A stretch of 64,000 bases of DNA from Pogostemon cablin (GCA_023678885.1 CM043002.1:3614022-3678021); one strand, 5' to 3'. Counted from the stretch's first letter, positions 13,401-25,560 are shown. The notes: generated from the letters alone by a model not told the origin. Made by a program: numbers and translations.

Positions 13401-15130
13401 ATATGCCATGTGTCATGCCTCCTCTACATACAGTTTTAGACATTCTTTTTCCTTTCCAAATGACAACATTGTTTATTAGTCAATTCTTTCTACAGTTACG
13501 GAAGTTGCAGGCCCTTTAAAGTCACCAAATAACAGAATTATACAGGCGAGTCATATGTCATGAACACCTCTGACTACAGTTTTACCATATTTTTTCTTTC
13601 CCAACTGTTGTTTGGAAAGATATGCATACATATATTTAACGCTATTTTCTATTTTTCACTAATAAAATCCTTGATGAAATTAAAAAAAAAAAAAACAGCA
13701 AGATATTGTTTGAACTTTGAACAAAAGAATTAGTATAAAAAAACAGATTAGTTGCATGGTGGAAATTATACTCTGTATAGCATAAAGCTTTCTTGCAAAC
13801 TTTCTCAAAGTCTGAATCTTCTTTTCACGCGGGAAAGGAACTGTGGTGGTTCTAAAATTTACCGATAGATCTAAATCACTGGTGTTGCTGAAAAGATCCA
13901 TTACAAAAGAACCAAATTCCACCACAACAGGAATGTCTTTATAGTGGCCTGAAATGACAGAATGAAAAGAAAGAATATATCACATTCTTGAACATGGGGA
14001 GTCACCAGAAATAAAGTGAAAATATGCTCCTACAATAACATAAACTGAAAGCAAGAACCCTCCAGAAAGAGAAGAAACAACACAAGGAAGTTCTTTAATA
14101 GTGCAATAATCATCTCATTAATTATCTAACGCAGAAGACCAAAAAGATTATCAAAAATCTCCTTAGCCATCTCATTAAAAACACGAACTAAATCTCTTCG
14201 AACATCATAGTCAGATGGTTTCGGACGCCGACTAGCATAAACATCTTCAAGCAGGGGTTCAAGAGCAGATACTTTTTCCTTAGTTACTTCAAGAAGCTGC
14301 AGTTTTTTCTGTTCGAACTTTTCTGCTTTCTTCTGCAGAACTGTAACACAACCAAAGCATGATATAAGAACCCCCAACAGATATAACATGCATAGCATCT
14401 TAGCACTAATAGCTTATTGATAGGGAAACTAATCAGTTGAATCAGAGCAAATATCCAATTACACAGCTCCATAATTGAGGTCTTCCAATATACACTTTGG
14501 TGCTTAACAAGAGCACAAGTGGTAGATTTCTAAATCAAATTTGGCTACAAGATAATCTGGATTTTACAAGTTATCACTTTTCTAAAAGTTTCGGCCCACA
14601 AAGACAAATAAACAAGTTACGATGAGCAAAGTCATCTGTTGATCAGTATTTGCTAAGGTTCAGTCCAATGACTACAAGGGGAATGCAAAATTTTCTAAGT
14701 AATATTCCATTCACTACTGATTTCTATAGAAAAATTGTAAACTTAGGTTGAAAAAATTTACATTCTCTCTTATTTAAAGCTCATACTTCAAGAAAGAAAT
14801 TACAAAAACTCACCAGCTCAAGAAAACATGCTCTTAGACAATACCAGTTTAGGTAAGAAATTATTAACACGAAAATCAACAGTTGACTGCAACAAACAAA
14901 AATACCGACTCACTAATCTAGCCTCTAGGTGATACAACACTGCAAAATCTATAGAACAAATCAATCAATAAATAAAAATACAGTTAACCCTTCCCAAATT
15001 AACTCTCCCAATCAGCACATCCGAGCGAAAACAAGAAAACTGAGTTGAATACGAGAACAAAAAGAATAAACCCCAGATACATATATGCCTGTGAAAGCCT
15101 TCAAATCTAACCTTTCGCACGCAACGCCAT
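7463..15130 (-). CDS. HESO1: HESO1-type terminal uridylyltransferase with a C-terminal GW/WG repeat tail
   Basis: Nine exons on the minus strand: 15130-15112, 14340-14140, 13948-13772, 12908-12724, 12249-12154, 10605-10560, 9167-9061, 8915-8814 and 8733-7463. All eight junctions use GT-AG and the first eight exons give 311 codons in one phase. The nucleotidyltransferase core has FGSFVMDLF then DLDLSV (the paired catalytic Asp) and VECDISVEN (the third Asp). Next come WAKAHNINSS, LNSLSIILLVAFHLQ, NPPILPPF and a VEDF...QSQNVARAV block, all as in plant HESO1. Known for the family: adds 3' uridines to unmethylated small RNAs and to Argonaute-cleaved RNA fragments, and acts with AGO1. The last exon encodes about 22 Trp, mostly GW or WG, in repeats of 11-12 residues, which resembles an Argonaute hook. 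The tail frame opens at 8548, one frame off from the core, so a small intron, a frameshift or an assembly error must be considered. The core frame alone stops at 8422. Confidence 0.85.
7500..8350 (-). repeat. Coding minisatellite for GW/WG motifs
   Basis: Degenerate units of about 33-48 bp within the last HESO1-like exon, most regular at 7,560-7,850 (unit of the type GWGGTQPPSGR). All three forward frames stay open for long stretches because the unit length is often a multiple of three, so plus-strand frames here are shadows. Confidence 0.75.
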
Positions 15131-15806
15131 TGCCCCAAGAAAATTTCCTGTTCTTTTTAATTCTTATTCTGGTGAGTTTTACGCTTCAATCGATTTGCGG
15201 ATCATGGATTTTGCAAGATTGAATACCGAATGAGGGAAGTGATGAATGGGCGATGAGTTATAGGAGATGAGACGCGACGTGCAGCACAGATTACCAGATT
15301 TTTTGCCCGAATAGGTAAAAGGTGTCATATGTATCTTTGAGGATCCAACAGTAACCCGGTACCAGATCTTTGCCTGAATGTGAGTGAGCAAACATGTTTT
15401 ATCTCTACGAGGATCCAATCCGACCAACACTAACACGGATTTTTGGTATGGAATTGAATACTCATCCGTCTCCCCTTGAAAGGTATTCATCGACAAGAAG
15501 TATAATAAAATAATATTTTAATATATAGTGTTAGTTATATTAGTGTTGAGTATGGGGTTACACACATGTGTAGTGGTTGTAGGTCACATCAATCCAAAAA
15601 GGAAAATGAATACTTTGTAATGGGACGGATCAAAATGGAAAAATGAATACGTATCAAGGGGACGGAGGAGTATTTATGGAACGTTACTAAATCTATGGAA
15701 TTTTGTCATTTTCTTATTTTTTATTTTATTTATTATTAGTATTTTATTTTTAAAATTTAATATTTTTTATAAGGTTTAGTATAAATTTTTTCCGACCACT
15801 TGCTTG

Positions 15807-15863
<57 letters not shown>

Positions 15864-15883
15864 GAGTGAGACTATTGTACCTT
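15131..15883. other. Upstream region of the HESO1-like gene, MITE remnant and (TA)n
   Basis: No gene. 15,131-15,490 is the likely leader and promoter side of the HESO1-like gene. About 15,500-15,671 is a decayed Stowaway-like right half ending GGGGACGGAGGAGTA. A (TA)n run covers about 15,811-15,860. Confidence 0.45.
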
Positions 15884-16110
15884 CGGGAGCACTATACGCC
15901 TTTAGAATTTAGTATTATGAGTAAGAGTATATTGTTTTGTTGTAAAGGGTATACACTTTAATTAATAAGGGTGCACCATTTTATTTTAAAGGGTATACAC
16001 TTTTCATTAATATTTTTTATTTTTCTTAAAAAATAAAGGGTACACATCTTTATACTAAATGGTATACAATTTAACACAAAATTCTAAAGGTGCACGGAGT
16101 GTGGTCCCGG
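15884..16110. mobile_element. Short terminal-inverted-repeat element (candidate MITE)
   Basis: The first about 32 bases (CGGGAGCACTATACGCCTTT...) and the reverse complement of the last about 34 (CGGGACCACACTCCGTGCAC...) align with few differences. The inside is AT-rich with repeated GGGTATACAC. No open frame; target duplication not clear. Related motifs occur near 3,440 and 62,521. Confidence 0.45.
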
Positions 16111-18212
16111 CGCCCGGATGCACCCAAGTTTTTGCCATATATGAAATGGTTTGTGAAACAGGTTAACTTATTATTAAAATATGCTTAGTAAAATATAATT
16201 ATCGAAAGTTAAAGTATATTAATGTTTTATAGTGAATCATATTATAAAACATAAATCATACTTTAATATACTCCTTATATGTCAAACTTTAAAAAAGTAT
16301 TAATAGTGAATAGTAGGTCATTTGTGGGGTCATTTTACTGAAAGTGAAAAATGAGGACTTTTGAATGGGACACCAATATAGTAAAATAAGGATATTTCGG
16401 TAGGATTGAGAGAGTAGTATATTTTACTTATATAACTATCACATTTTAACACGTCTTACAATTTGTTTATAGAGATATTAAAATTCGTTTAAAATATTAT
16501 CGAATTTCAAATTATATGTTTAAACTTATTTGATAAACAATTGAGTCGAACCTAAACGAGATTTAATCGAGAAAAACATGAATCGAGCTAAAGTAATTTG
16601 ATAATTTTATATTTACTACACCTATTTTAATGTTTGACTTGAGTTTTTAATTTTATTGAATACAAAAATTTGTTCAAGCTTAATTGATATTTTTGTGGAA
16701 TCAAGCTCAAACAAATTTTTTACATGTTAATCTCGAAACGAGTATCGAGTGATTTGATTTGATTTGATTTTAGCTCCTATTTCAAAGTGACAACAAATTT
16801 AATAAAAAGTAACCTAATAAAACTATTGATAAATCTATGCTACATTTATTTGCACATATCGTTTTTACAATTTATAAGTTTAGATAAACCCACATTATAT
16901 TTTAGACAAAACATAAAGTATTAATAAAAATAAATAAATAAATAAATAAAAACGATTCTATGTTCTAATTGAGGCTTTCAAACTCAGGGCCTTACTTAGC
17001 TGACCCAAGCTCACACACGACCCATGTGAATTCTTATCGTTGGATCAATCTCCAATTAATTATAGCCGTTCAATCAGGAAAATATTTTTTTTTATTTAAA
17101 GGCAACCTGCTCAGCAGGTTTTCACACTGCAAAGGAGGTAGAACGGTGCAATCCTGAGAAGGTCTACCCATTCACCACAGTAAAGAGAAGGGCGCGTTGT
17201 CCCATTAAAGCTGTCAGTAATATAGTTTTTGAGTTGAATGATTACAAAACACTTCAGTGATTACCATCGAACCTCAAACGAACCGCCACCTATGCACTTG
17301 AATGAACCAACTATGCAGCGCATAAGGCTCATTCGGGGTACGCAGCTTCCCCAAGTACCCGGATCTATGCAGTGCAAAATTCATACTCTGTAGTCCATCA
17401 AGTATGCAGTTCTTAACAACCCCAGCACTACGTAAAGTCTATTTCGAAGAAAAAGTATGAGCATGCAGCGCATAACATTCATTTTACGTATAATAAATAA
17501 TATTTTTTTTAAAAATATTCTAATAAACTAAAACAATAGTAATTAATTTTCTTATATACATTTAAGAATAATGATTGAATTATTAAATTCTAATATACAT
17601 AAATTCTATACATTAAAAATTTAAAACAACATAATTATATATCTAATTCCATTACCAATATAATATATACAGTCAATAATAAAATTCATATTACAATATT
17701 AGAAGGTATTAGAAAAAAAATTAGAGTTAGATAAAAATGTAGTTGAGTTCAAGGAGAAATAATTATTTTTATTCACATCTTGACATAGATGTAAAAAAAA
17801 TTAGATAAAAATCAAACATCATTGTGGTATATCTTAATCTACATATCAACTATAACCTTAATATTAATTAAAAAATATTCAAGTTCAATACGAATGATGT
17901 ATGTATAAACGTTTAGCCAGTTAACTGCATTTTTTATCTTCTTATAGTATTTAATAATATTAAACAATAACTTAATCTATGTGACAAACACGCCATTTCA
18001 TATTTTATTAACTTATTGTATGTCGAGCGGTTCCACACCGTGAATTAGGAATTGACGCATCGAATTATTGCACCCCATCAACGCAATCTTTCGCCTCATG
18101 TTTAAACTCTGCCACTCCATAGTTTATAAATACTTTGGTTGCCAATTTCTCTATCAAATTCCATTATTTTTTCACTAATGTTTATTTGATAAAAAAAGAG
18201 AACCATGCAGAA
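16111..18212. other. AT-rich spacer
   Basis: No supported gene. 17,100-17,480 is less AT-rich and reads as short open stretches broken by stops, so it may be an upstream piece of the decayed coding fragment that follows, but I could not match it to a family. (AAAT)n occurs at about 16,930-16,950. Confidence 0.35.
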
Positions 18213-18531
18213 TAGTGAATACCCAATATAGTTCACCAATCCAGAGCGGTTGTACATCCTGGGATTCCTTTTGAGCGCATCGGACATCGCTGACCAACAG
18301 CACCTCTCGGACACTTGAAAGGTGTTGACCCTCATGAGGGAAATAGCACAGAACATGGGTGAAGATCTTCAATTCTTCTATCCTCCGTTGTTCATTGCAC
18401 TCGAGTTGCAGCGGATGTTGTCTAGTCTGCGGGAATTAATCTAGTTCAAGGCACGTCCAGGTGTCCATTACTTTGTCGCGATCAATACAATCACCACAAC
18501 GTACTTATACGACGTACCAATCAAATAGGTA
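18213..18531 (+). pseudogene. Decayed coding fragment of an unknown family (copy 1)
   Basis: One plus-strand frame reads about 100 residues with only in-frame stops (TAG just before it, TGA near 18,317, TAG near 18,441) and no shift, ending at TAG 18,529-18,531. Visible pieces are LYILGFLLSASD, MGEDLQFFYPPL, ELQRMLSSL and HYFVAINTITTTYLYD. The last piece loosely recalls the HW...V/I...YD block of plant Ulp1-like (C48) proteins, but that is only an impression. The same pattern recurs at 59,107-59,450. Function unknown. Confidence 0.45.
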
Positions 18532-19281
18532 ATCTAATTTGTTTAAAGGTGCATAACTTATATTTTTTCCAAATGGGATGCACTGCCATGTCCCATTTAC
18601 TCTTGTGATATATGTTCTACACTCAGCACTCTGTAACACCTGCATTTTGAGCAGGAGTCTCATGAACACACAAGTTTTTGAGTTAATGGATGTCTACTGA
18701 GCGCGGTGCACATGATTGGCTTCCAATTAATTAATATGATTATATTCCAAAATAACCACAACGTTATATTCTTATTGTAATTCTTTTTTCCAATTAATAA
18801 TGATACTCTCTATTCTCTTTTATTATAATATAAGAAATACAAAATTAAAAATAAAACATTATTGATATCCATTAACTTAACTCACTATGTTAACCAATGC
18901 ACTGCTTACTTGTTCAACAAAAAAAGAGTTTTTCGCAAGCCATGTTTGTTAGTACCATCACCACATGCAAACAGGTGTACTGCTGACTTAGCGGTGCAAA
19001 TACTAATATACGAATTACTTTATATATAATTTAAAATATTAAATGAAATAATATATGTATAATAAACAATAATACATTTAAAGGAAATTTATAAATTCAA
19101 AGCATGAAAATGGGTAAACTATCAATCGAGCACTGAAATTATATTTTATATCGATTAGGGTCATTATATATGCAAAACTATCATTTCGAGGTCTTAATCT
19201 ATGTCATAATTTGCTTGACAATAGATTATAATATTTGACAAACTCAGGCCCTAAATTGATTGTTTTATAATATTTTAGGCC
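18532..19281. other. AT-rich spacer left of element A
   Basis: No gene recognised; ends at the TGTAAGC start of the first LTR of element A. Confidence 0.4.
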
Positions 19282-19445
19282 TGTAAGCAATTAAAATTTA
19301 CGGTCCAATTAAATGGCGACATGTGAATTTTATTGATTAAATATTAATTTATTTTGAAATTTAAATAAATTAATTTCTAAAGTAAATTAATAAATAATTT
19401 GAGCCCAATACATTAAATAGACTTAAATTAAATGAGGCCTGACCC

Positions 19446-19589
19446 AAGTCAACTAAGCCCAAGTCAAATGAGGCCAGACCCAAGTTAATTAAGCCAAAGT
19501 CAAATGAGGCCTGACCCAAGTCAATTAAGCCCAAGTCAAATGAGGTCTGACCCAAGTCAATCAAGCCCAAGTCAAATGAGGTCTGACCC
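19446..19589. repeat. 36-bp tandem repeat in the element A LTR (4 units)
   Basis: Unit of the type AAGTCAATTAAGCCCAAG plus GTCAAATGAGGCCTGACC..., four full copies and a partial one. The other LTR copy has three (47,341-47,448), so unit number changed after insertion. Confidence 0.85.
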
Positions 19590-19711
19590 AAGTCAAACAA
19601 GCCCAGACAAATTAAATCAGGTGCAAATCAAATAAGCCCGATTATGGTTCAATCAAGCTGGAGCCCAAGCCCACTAAGTGAGGCCCAATGGCATGGACCT
19701 CCCTTCTCACC

Positions 19712-19719
19712 TATAAAAA
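19712..19719 (+). promoter_or_regulatory. TATA box of the element A LTR
   Basis: TATAAAAAG lies between a conserved upstream block and the GGGAGACAGACATTCGAGCAG leader. The same box is at 47,571 in the second LTR copy. Likely LTR promoter. Confidence 0.6.
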
Positions 19720-19799
19720 GGGGTCTCCACCATTCATTTGGGAGACAGACATTCGAGCAGCCGAAGACGAGACACTCCTAAAGAGATCAAGAACATGAG

Positions 19800-20310
19800 C
19801 AACGATCTTCTAGTGATCTTCAAGCTCCAAACGAAGAACGAACGAGGATCTTCAAGCAATCTTCAAGTCTTTGAGAGCACGAGCAACGATCTTCAAGTGA
19901 TCTTCAAGCTCCAAGCGAAGAACGAGCGAAGAACTTCAAGCGATCTTCAAATCTTCAACAAAGCTTTAAGTCTTCAAGCGGCCTTCGAGGATCTTCAAGC
20001 AGCCTTCGAGGATCTTCAAGTCTTCAAGCGGGCTTCAAATCTTCAAGTCTTCAAGCCTCTAAAGCTTCAAGCTCAAGATCTTCAAGTCTTCAAGCCTCCA
20101 AAGCTTCGAGCTCAAGATCTTCAACAAATATTCAAGTCTTCAAGAGGTCTTCAAATCTTCAAGTCTTCAAGCCTCTAAAGCTTCAAGCTCAAGATCTTCA
20201 AGTCTTCAAACCTCCAAAGCTTCAAGCTCAAGATCTTCAACAAAGCTTCAAGTCTTCAAGCCTCCAAAGCTTCAAGCCTCAAAGCATCTTCAAGCTTCAA
20301 GTCAAGAACA
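19800..20310. repeat. TCTTCAAG-rich degenerate minisatellite in the LTR leader
   Basis: Dozens of copies of TCTTCAAG / GCTTCAAG with interspersed AAGCTTCAAGCTCAAGATC units, in the R/U5 part of the LTR downstream of the TATA box. Also at 47,655-48,150. Open frames across it are repeat artefacts. Confidence 0.8.
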
Positions 20311-20738
20311 ACCACTAATCCGGGATCAAGACTTCAAGTCCCTCAGATCAAGTATTCTTCGTGGAAAGCTCTCAGTCTTCAACGCCTCTGGGTCAACGTT
20401 CAAGACTACACACTCGAGCTCGGACAAGCTTCGTTTGAAGATTCGACTCAACACACAAGTCAAGTCAACATACGCTGTCAACACAGTCAGCATACACTTC
20501 GTCAAAGAAGTCAAAGTCAAGTCAAAGCCACATTGGTTCGAGAGAAGAATCAGAGGATTGATTAGAGAGTGTAACCCGCTTACATCTTCTTCAAATTAAA
20601 TCCATCTCAAATTATCTTTGTAATTCAACTTGTATTTATTTTATTATAAATACAAAATTTGTTGTTATAAATTTTGGCACGCCCAGTGGGACCATCTCTA
20701 CCTCTCATCTCTTCTCTCTACAACTTTGAAGACACAAA

Positions 20739-22484
20739 ATGACTCCTGTCAAGATCATAGTGGGAAGGACACCTGCTTCCAAGCTCTCCAATTTATTGAG
20801 TGAACATGTTGCTGTTGTTACAAGGAGCGTGTCAAAGAAAGCTCAGTCGGGGACCTCATCTGAATCAAACCCTTCGGTTGAGGAGACTGTGAGAAAATAA
20901 TCACCTATGAAGGAGGATAGTGATGAAGATTCGGCATGCTCACACCCTCGTTCATCTTCGAGCTCTTCATCGGACTCAATTACAGCCCCAGTAATGATGG
21001 CCGACACTTCAACTATTGAGGAACAACTAGCAAATATGATGAAAGCTATCGAAGGGCTCACAAAACACATAGAAGCTCAAGACACAAAGATCTCCCAATT
21101 AATGGAAAAAAGAGACATCGCGGAGACTAGCCGTGCAAACAGAAAAGGAGTTGTAGACGATAGTGAGGTAGAAGAGGTCGCAAAGCGCCAAACTACTGTA
21201 AAAGAGCAAACTGAAAGGGGAGTGCAACTTTCGGCTGATGGAATGTTCCAAGTAGATCAACTAAAGGACATTATACTTGGAATGATAAAAGAGAGGTTTG
21301 AGGAGACTTCCAAGCCTACCATTACTTATGTCAAGCCATACACAAAAAGAGTGAACAACTTGAAGATGTCAGCTGGTTACCAGCCTCCCAAGTTCTAACA
21401 ATTTGATGGCAAGGAAAACCCAAGATAACACGTAGCACACTTCATTGAGACATGCAATGATGCTGGTAGTTATGAAGACCATATGGTGAGGCAATTCGTT
21501 CGCTCTCTCAAAGGAAATGCCTTTGATTGGTATATCGACTTGCAACCTGAATCCATTGACAGTTGGGCACAAATGGAGCATGAATCTCTCAATCATTTCT
21601 ACAGCACGAGGAGAACCGTTAGCATGACTGAGTTAACTAATACTCGCCAATTTAATGAAGAGCCTGTGATTGATTATATCAATTGATGGAGAAATTTGAG
21701 TTTAAACTGTAAAGACCGATTATCCGGAGAGTCTGCTATCAAAATGTGCATCCAAGGGATGGAGTGAAATTTACTCTACATACTCAAAGGGATTCAGCCA
21801 AAGACTTTTGAGGAGTTAGCTACGAGAGCTCATGACAAGGAATTGAGCATGGCTGCTAGTGAAATCAAACACTCACCAGTGTTGGATTCTTACAAGTCCA
21901 GAGACAGACAAGAAGCCAAGAAAGGGGGCAAGCCTTATGCAAGAAACTCCAATAAAGAATCAATAGCCATAAACACTACTACTGTCAAGGTTCGAAAGAA
22001 TGGAGATGACAACAAAAATAAAGGGAAGCAAGTTAATCAAGAGTGGGGGCAAAGAAGGTTAACCCTGAAGGAGATGCAAGAGAAAGAGTATCAATTCCTG
22101 AACTCTGATGTTTCTGGCATATTCGATGATTTGATGAAAGACAAATTTATAGAACTTCATGAGATGAAGTGCCCAGAAGAAGCCAATCGAACCAACGACC
22201 CAAAATATTGCAAGTACCATAGACTGGTAGGTCATCCTATTCATGATTTTTTTATCTTTAAGGAAAAGATCATGCAGCTGGCCAAGGAAGGGAAAATTGT
22301 GTTGGAGGATGAAGCAGCCACAAACTTCGCTTCCGTAAAAGAAGTTCCTGATGAAAGCTCGTGTCATGAGGACAAGGAAAAGGCTTACTCTATGAAGGTG
22401 ACCTTCACAGATGAAGACATGTTGTTAGGTTCACAGCCTCACAACCGACCTCTATTTATAACTTGTTATACGCAAGGGTTGTAA
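20739..22484 (+). pseudogene. gag: Element A gag
   Basis: One frame from ATG 20,739 to the TAA at 22,482 with five internal stops (20,898, 21,396, 21,426, 21,684, 21,765) and no indel. Retrotransposon gag core at about 21,410-21,840: HVAHFIETCNDAG, RSLKGNAFDWY, SWAQMEHESLNHF. It is followed by the CKYHR...GHPIHDFF block found where Tat-type gag proteins carry a degenerate Cys/His motif. Known role: capsid of the virus-like particle. Each internal stop fits a single C-to-T or G-to-A change in a codon that the family normally has as Gln, Arg or Trp. The frame runs on into the protease region. Confidence 0.75.
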
Positions 22485-23315
22485 GTAAAGCGTATACTTG
22501 TTGGCGGAGGCTCAGCAGTGAACATCCTGTCTTTAAGGATGTTGAAGAAGTTAGAAATACCGGTAGATGAACTCAACCATAGCCGATTGAACCATGAAGG
22601 GCAAAGAACTCTCGGCACGATTGTTCTTGATTTGTTAATTGATGAAATGAAATCAACGGTGCTCTTCCATGTCATAGACACAAAAACTTCATACAACATG
22701 CTTTTGGGGCGCCCATGGCTGCATGAGAATGGTGTGATCCCTTCTACATTACACCAGTGTTTCAAGCATAGTGAAGGCAACAATGTAAAAAAGGTATTCG
22801 GTGATGATAAGCCGTTTACTGAAGCTGAATCTTACTTTGTAGATGCTAAACACTTCTTCAAGAATACAAAGGAAGTGAAACGTGAAGAAGCCCCAGCACA
22901 AGATAATGGGGACAGTAAACAAATAAAGGAGGAAGGTAGCACATCATCTGTCACTCTCAAGAAGAACAAAGGCAAAGAGCTTAAGACCTTGGAAGAGTTG
23001 ACCTTGCCTTTAACAAAAATCGATGCAGGTAAGACTTCTTCTCCTCCACTCAAAGGATTTGTACATCCTGTTGAAGGGGCAAAGACCAAACATGGTGAAG
23101 TATTTGAAGTAGAAATAGCCAAGTCATATGGCCCACAAGCTTTCAAGCTCCTCAAGAAGGTTGGCTATGAACCGAAGGAAAAACCGATGACAAGCAAGTT
23201 GCCTCAAGATACTATCATCCCATTTGAACATGGGCTCAATGCCACTCAGAAAATGTTGAAAAATAGTGGCCACACTGTCAAGAATGCTGAGCCAGGTTTG
23301 GGATATGTCCCTTAA
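22485..23315 (+). pseudogene. Element A aspartic protease region
   Basis: Same frame as gag, continuing after the 22,482 stop to TAA at 23,313. The active-site block reads LVGGGSAVNIL where this family has an Asp (LVDGGSAVNI), so the catalytic Asp is Gly here and the enzyme would be dead. MLLGRPWLHENGVIPSTLHQ matches the C-terminal half of retrotransposon proteases. A Lys/Glu-rich linker follows toward the RT. Confidence 0.7.
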
Positions 23316-23724
23316 AAACCAGTCCGAATAGCAATTAGAAGAGTAAATGCAAATTATATCACAGAGGGAGAAGCTTCGTCCACGAAAGACATGTTTGATG
23401 AAGGAGGAAGGAAAATCAAGAAAGGCTCTGTCTTCGAAAGGCTTGTAAGTATTTTCAAAGGCTCAGACTATGTGAAAAGAACAAGTGTGGGAAGAAAAGT
23501 AATTTCAAGTTTCCTTGCTTCCCAAAACTCCGGAGTCGAATTCCTTCTCGCATGAAGAGGCGAAATATCTTGACAGTCTCATGTGAAAGAGTGTTGAAGG
23601 CCAAGATGCAGACAATTGTCTTTAATAAGAAGACAATGATGATGATAAAGAAAGTGTAGCTTTCACCAACCAGGCCACTGTTGATGAGTTAAAGAAAATC
23701 AATTTAGGTGACGAAAGCGACTCA

Positions 23725-25160
23725 CGTCCTACCTATATAAGTGCCCTGCTAAGTGTTAAGGAAGAAGAACAGTATATCAGCTTTTTGCGGGAATTTAGAG
23801 ATGTCTTTGCATGGTCGCATAAAGAAATGCCAGGTCTGGATCCAAAGATCGAAGTGCATTACTTGTCAATCAAAAATAGAACTCGGCCAGTTAAACAAAT
23901 GCAGCGTCGATTTCGACCAGAGTTGATTCCTTTGATTGAAGATGAAGTTAACAAGCTTCTTGAAGCAGATAAAATAAGAGAAGTCAAGTACCCTACATGG
24001 ATTTCTAATATCATGCATGTGAGGAAGACGAATGGGCAACTCAGAGTATGTGTTGACTTCCGTGATCTAAACTTAGCATGTCCAAATGATGATTTTCCAT
24101 TGCCAATTGCTGAGCTTATGATTGATGCAACAATAGGGCATGAAGTCATGTCATTTATGGATGGGTCATCTGGCTACAATCAAATCAGTTTGGCTCCAAA
24201 AGATCAAGAGAAGACAGTCTTTCGTACTCCGAAAGGAATATATTGCTACAATGTCATGTCATTTGGCTTGAAGAATGCTAGCGCCATTTATCGGCGAGCC
24301 ATACAAAAGATATTTGATGATATGCTACATAAGAACGTTGATGCTATGTTGATGACATTGTGGTGAAAATAAAGGAGAAGAAAGATCATCTCCATGATTT
24401 AAGGCGAGTGTTTGAATGGCTAAGAGAACATCAACTTAAGATGAATCCACTCAAGTGCGCATTTGGATTTGCATCTAGAAAATTTCTCGGAATTATTGTT
24501 CGTCGTTGGGGAATTGAAATTGAAAAGGCAAAGATCGATGCTATCCTAAAGATGCATGTACCGCGGAATATACATGAACTCAAAAGTCTGCGAGGAAAGT
24601 TGGCCTACTTAAGAAGATTCATATCAAACTTAGCAGGCCGATGTCAACCATTCAGTCATCTCATGAAGAAAGGTAGCATATTCGAGTGGGATGAAGCTTG
24701 CAATAATGCTTTCAATAGCATTAAAGAATACTTGATGAAGACACCAGTGTTGGGTGCACCAATACCCGGACGTCTATTAATTCTCTACTTAGCTGCTCAA
24801 CAGCGTTCCGTGGGGGCTTTACTTGCACAAGAAAATGATGATGGTAAAGAAACTGCTTTCTACTACCTGAGTAGAACCATGATTCCGTATGAGTTAGAAT
24901 ATTCGCTTATTGAGAAGATCTGCTTAGCTCTTATCTTCGTGATTCAAAAGTTGAAGCATTACTTCCAAGCTCACACACAGTTCTACTAGTTTCAAAAGCT
25001 AACCCATTAAAGTTTTTCATGTCAAAGCCAGTATTTTCTGATCGGCTTGCAAGGTGGTATCTTCAACTCTAACAGTTTGAGATCATATACGTTCCTCAGA
25101 AAGCTGTAAAAGGATAAGTGTTGGCAGACTTTCTAGCTGATCATCCGATGCCTGCTGAGT
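23725..25160 (+). pseudogene. pol: Element A reverse transcriptase and RNase H
   Basis: RT blocks in order: MPGLDPKIEVHYL, RPELIPLIEDEV, LRVCVDFRDLNLACPNDDFP, FMDGSSGYNQISLAP, SFGLKNASAIYRRA. The YVDD catalytic motif is intact at about 24,347 but in a different frame from the upstream RT, so a 1-nt shift lies just before it. The connection and RNase H part follow (LRGKLAYLRRFISN, FEWDEACNNAFNSIK, AFYYLSRT, YSLIEKICLALIF). More stops and a shift occur near 24,990-25,200. Known role: copies element RNA into DNA. Confidence 0.8.
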
Positions 25161-25214
25161 GAAAACTGTCCGATGAACTCCCTGATGAAGATGCTTTCAC
25201 TGTGGAAATAGCTT

Positions 25215-25560
25215 CTCCTTGGAAGATGTAGTTTGATGGAGCATCTCATAGAGAAGGAGCCGGTGATGGAGTCATGTTCGTAACATCCAGTGGTGAAGTT
25301 TTGCCATTCTCATTTTCCTTAATAGAAAATTACTCTAACAATGTGACCGAATATCAAGCACTTATACTTGGTTTAGAGATGACCATCGATATAAAGCAAT
25401 TACACCTTAGGGTGTATGGTGATTCGCTGCTTGTGATAAACCAACTACTCGGAGTGTATGAAGTGAGGAAGCCCGAATTTTAGTACCACAAGTATGCTCA
25501 AAAGCTGATGAGTTGGCTTGGTGATGTTGATATTGAACATCTGTCCAGAAGAGAGAATAA
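25215..25560 (+). pseudogene. Element A second (archaeal-type) RNase H
   Basis: FDGASHREGAGDGVMF, then NNVTEYQALILGLEM and VYGDSLLVINQLLG are the motifs of the extra archaeal-type RNase H that marks the Tat group of plant Ty3/Gypsy elements. An in-frame stop precedes FDGA and another ends the frame near 25,483. Confidence 0.75.

Larger units (their letters stand above)
19282..20673 (+). repeat. 5' LTR of element A
   Basis: Starts TGTAAGCAATTAAAATTTAC and matches 47,177-48,452 nearly throughout. It contains a 36-bp tandem repeat (19,446-19,589), a TATA box (CTATAAAAAG at 19,711) and a long TCTTCAAG-rich stretch. It is followed at 20,674 by TTGGCACGCCCAGTGGGACC, the position and style of a primer-binding site in Tat-type elements. 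The exact 3' end is uncertain because no CA dinucleotide abuts the primer site. Confidence 0.8.

Noticed and set aside
19370..19600. 36-bp direct repeats that could look like a CRISPR array
   Set aside because: Units are contiguous without spacers, lie in a plant LTR and recur in the other LTR copy; an ordinary tandem repeat.
19738..20178. 146-residue plus-strand ORF rich in LQVFK/QDLQ, and its twin at 47,597-48,302
   Set aside because: Pure translation of the TCTTCAAG minisatellite inside the LTR; the repeat is readable in several frames and changes frame between the two LTR copies.
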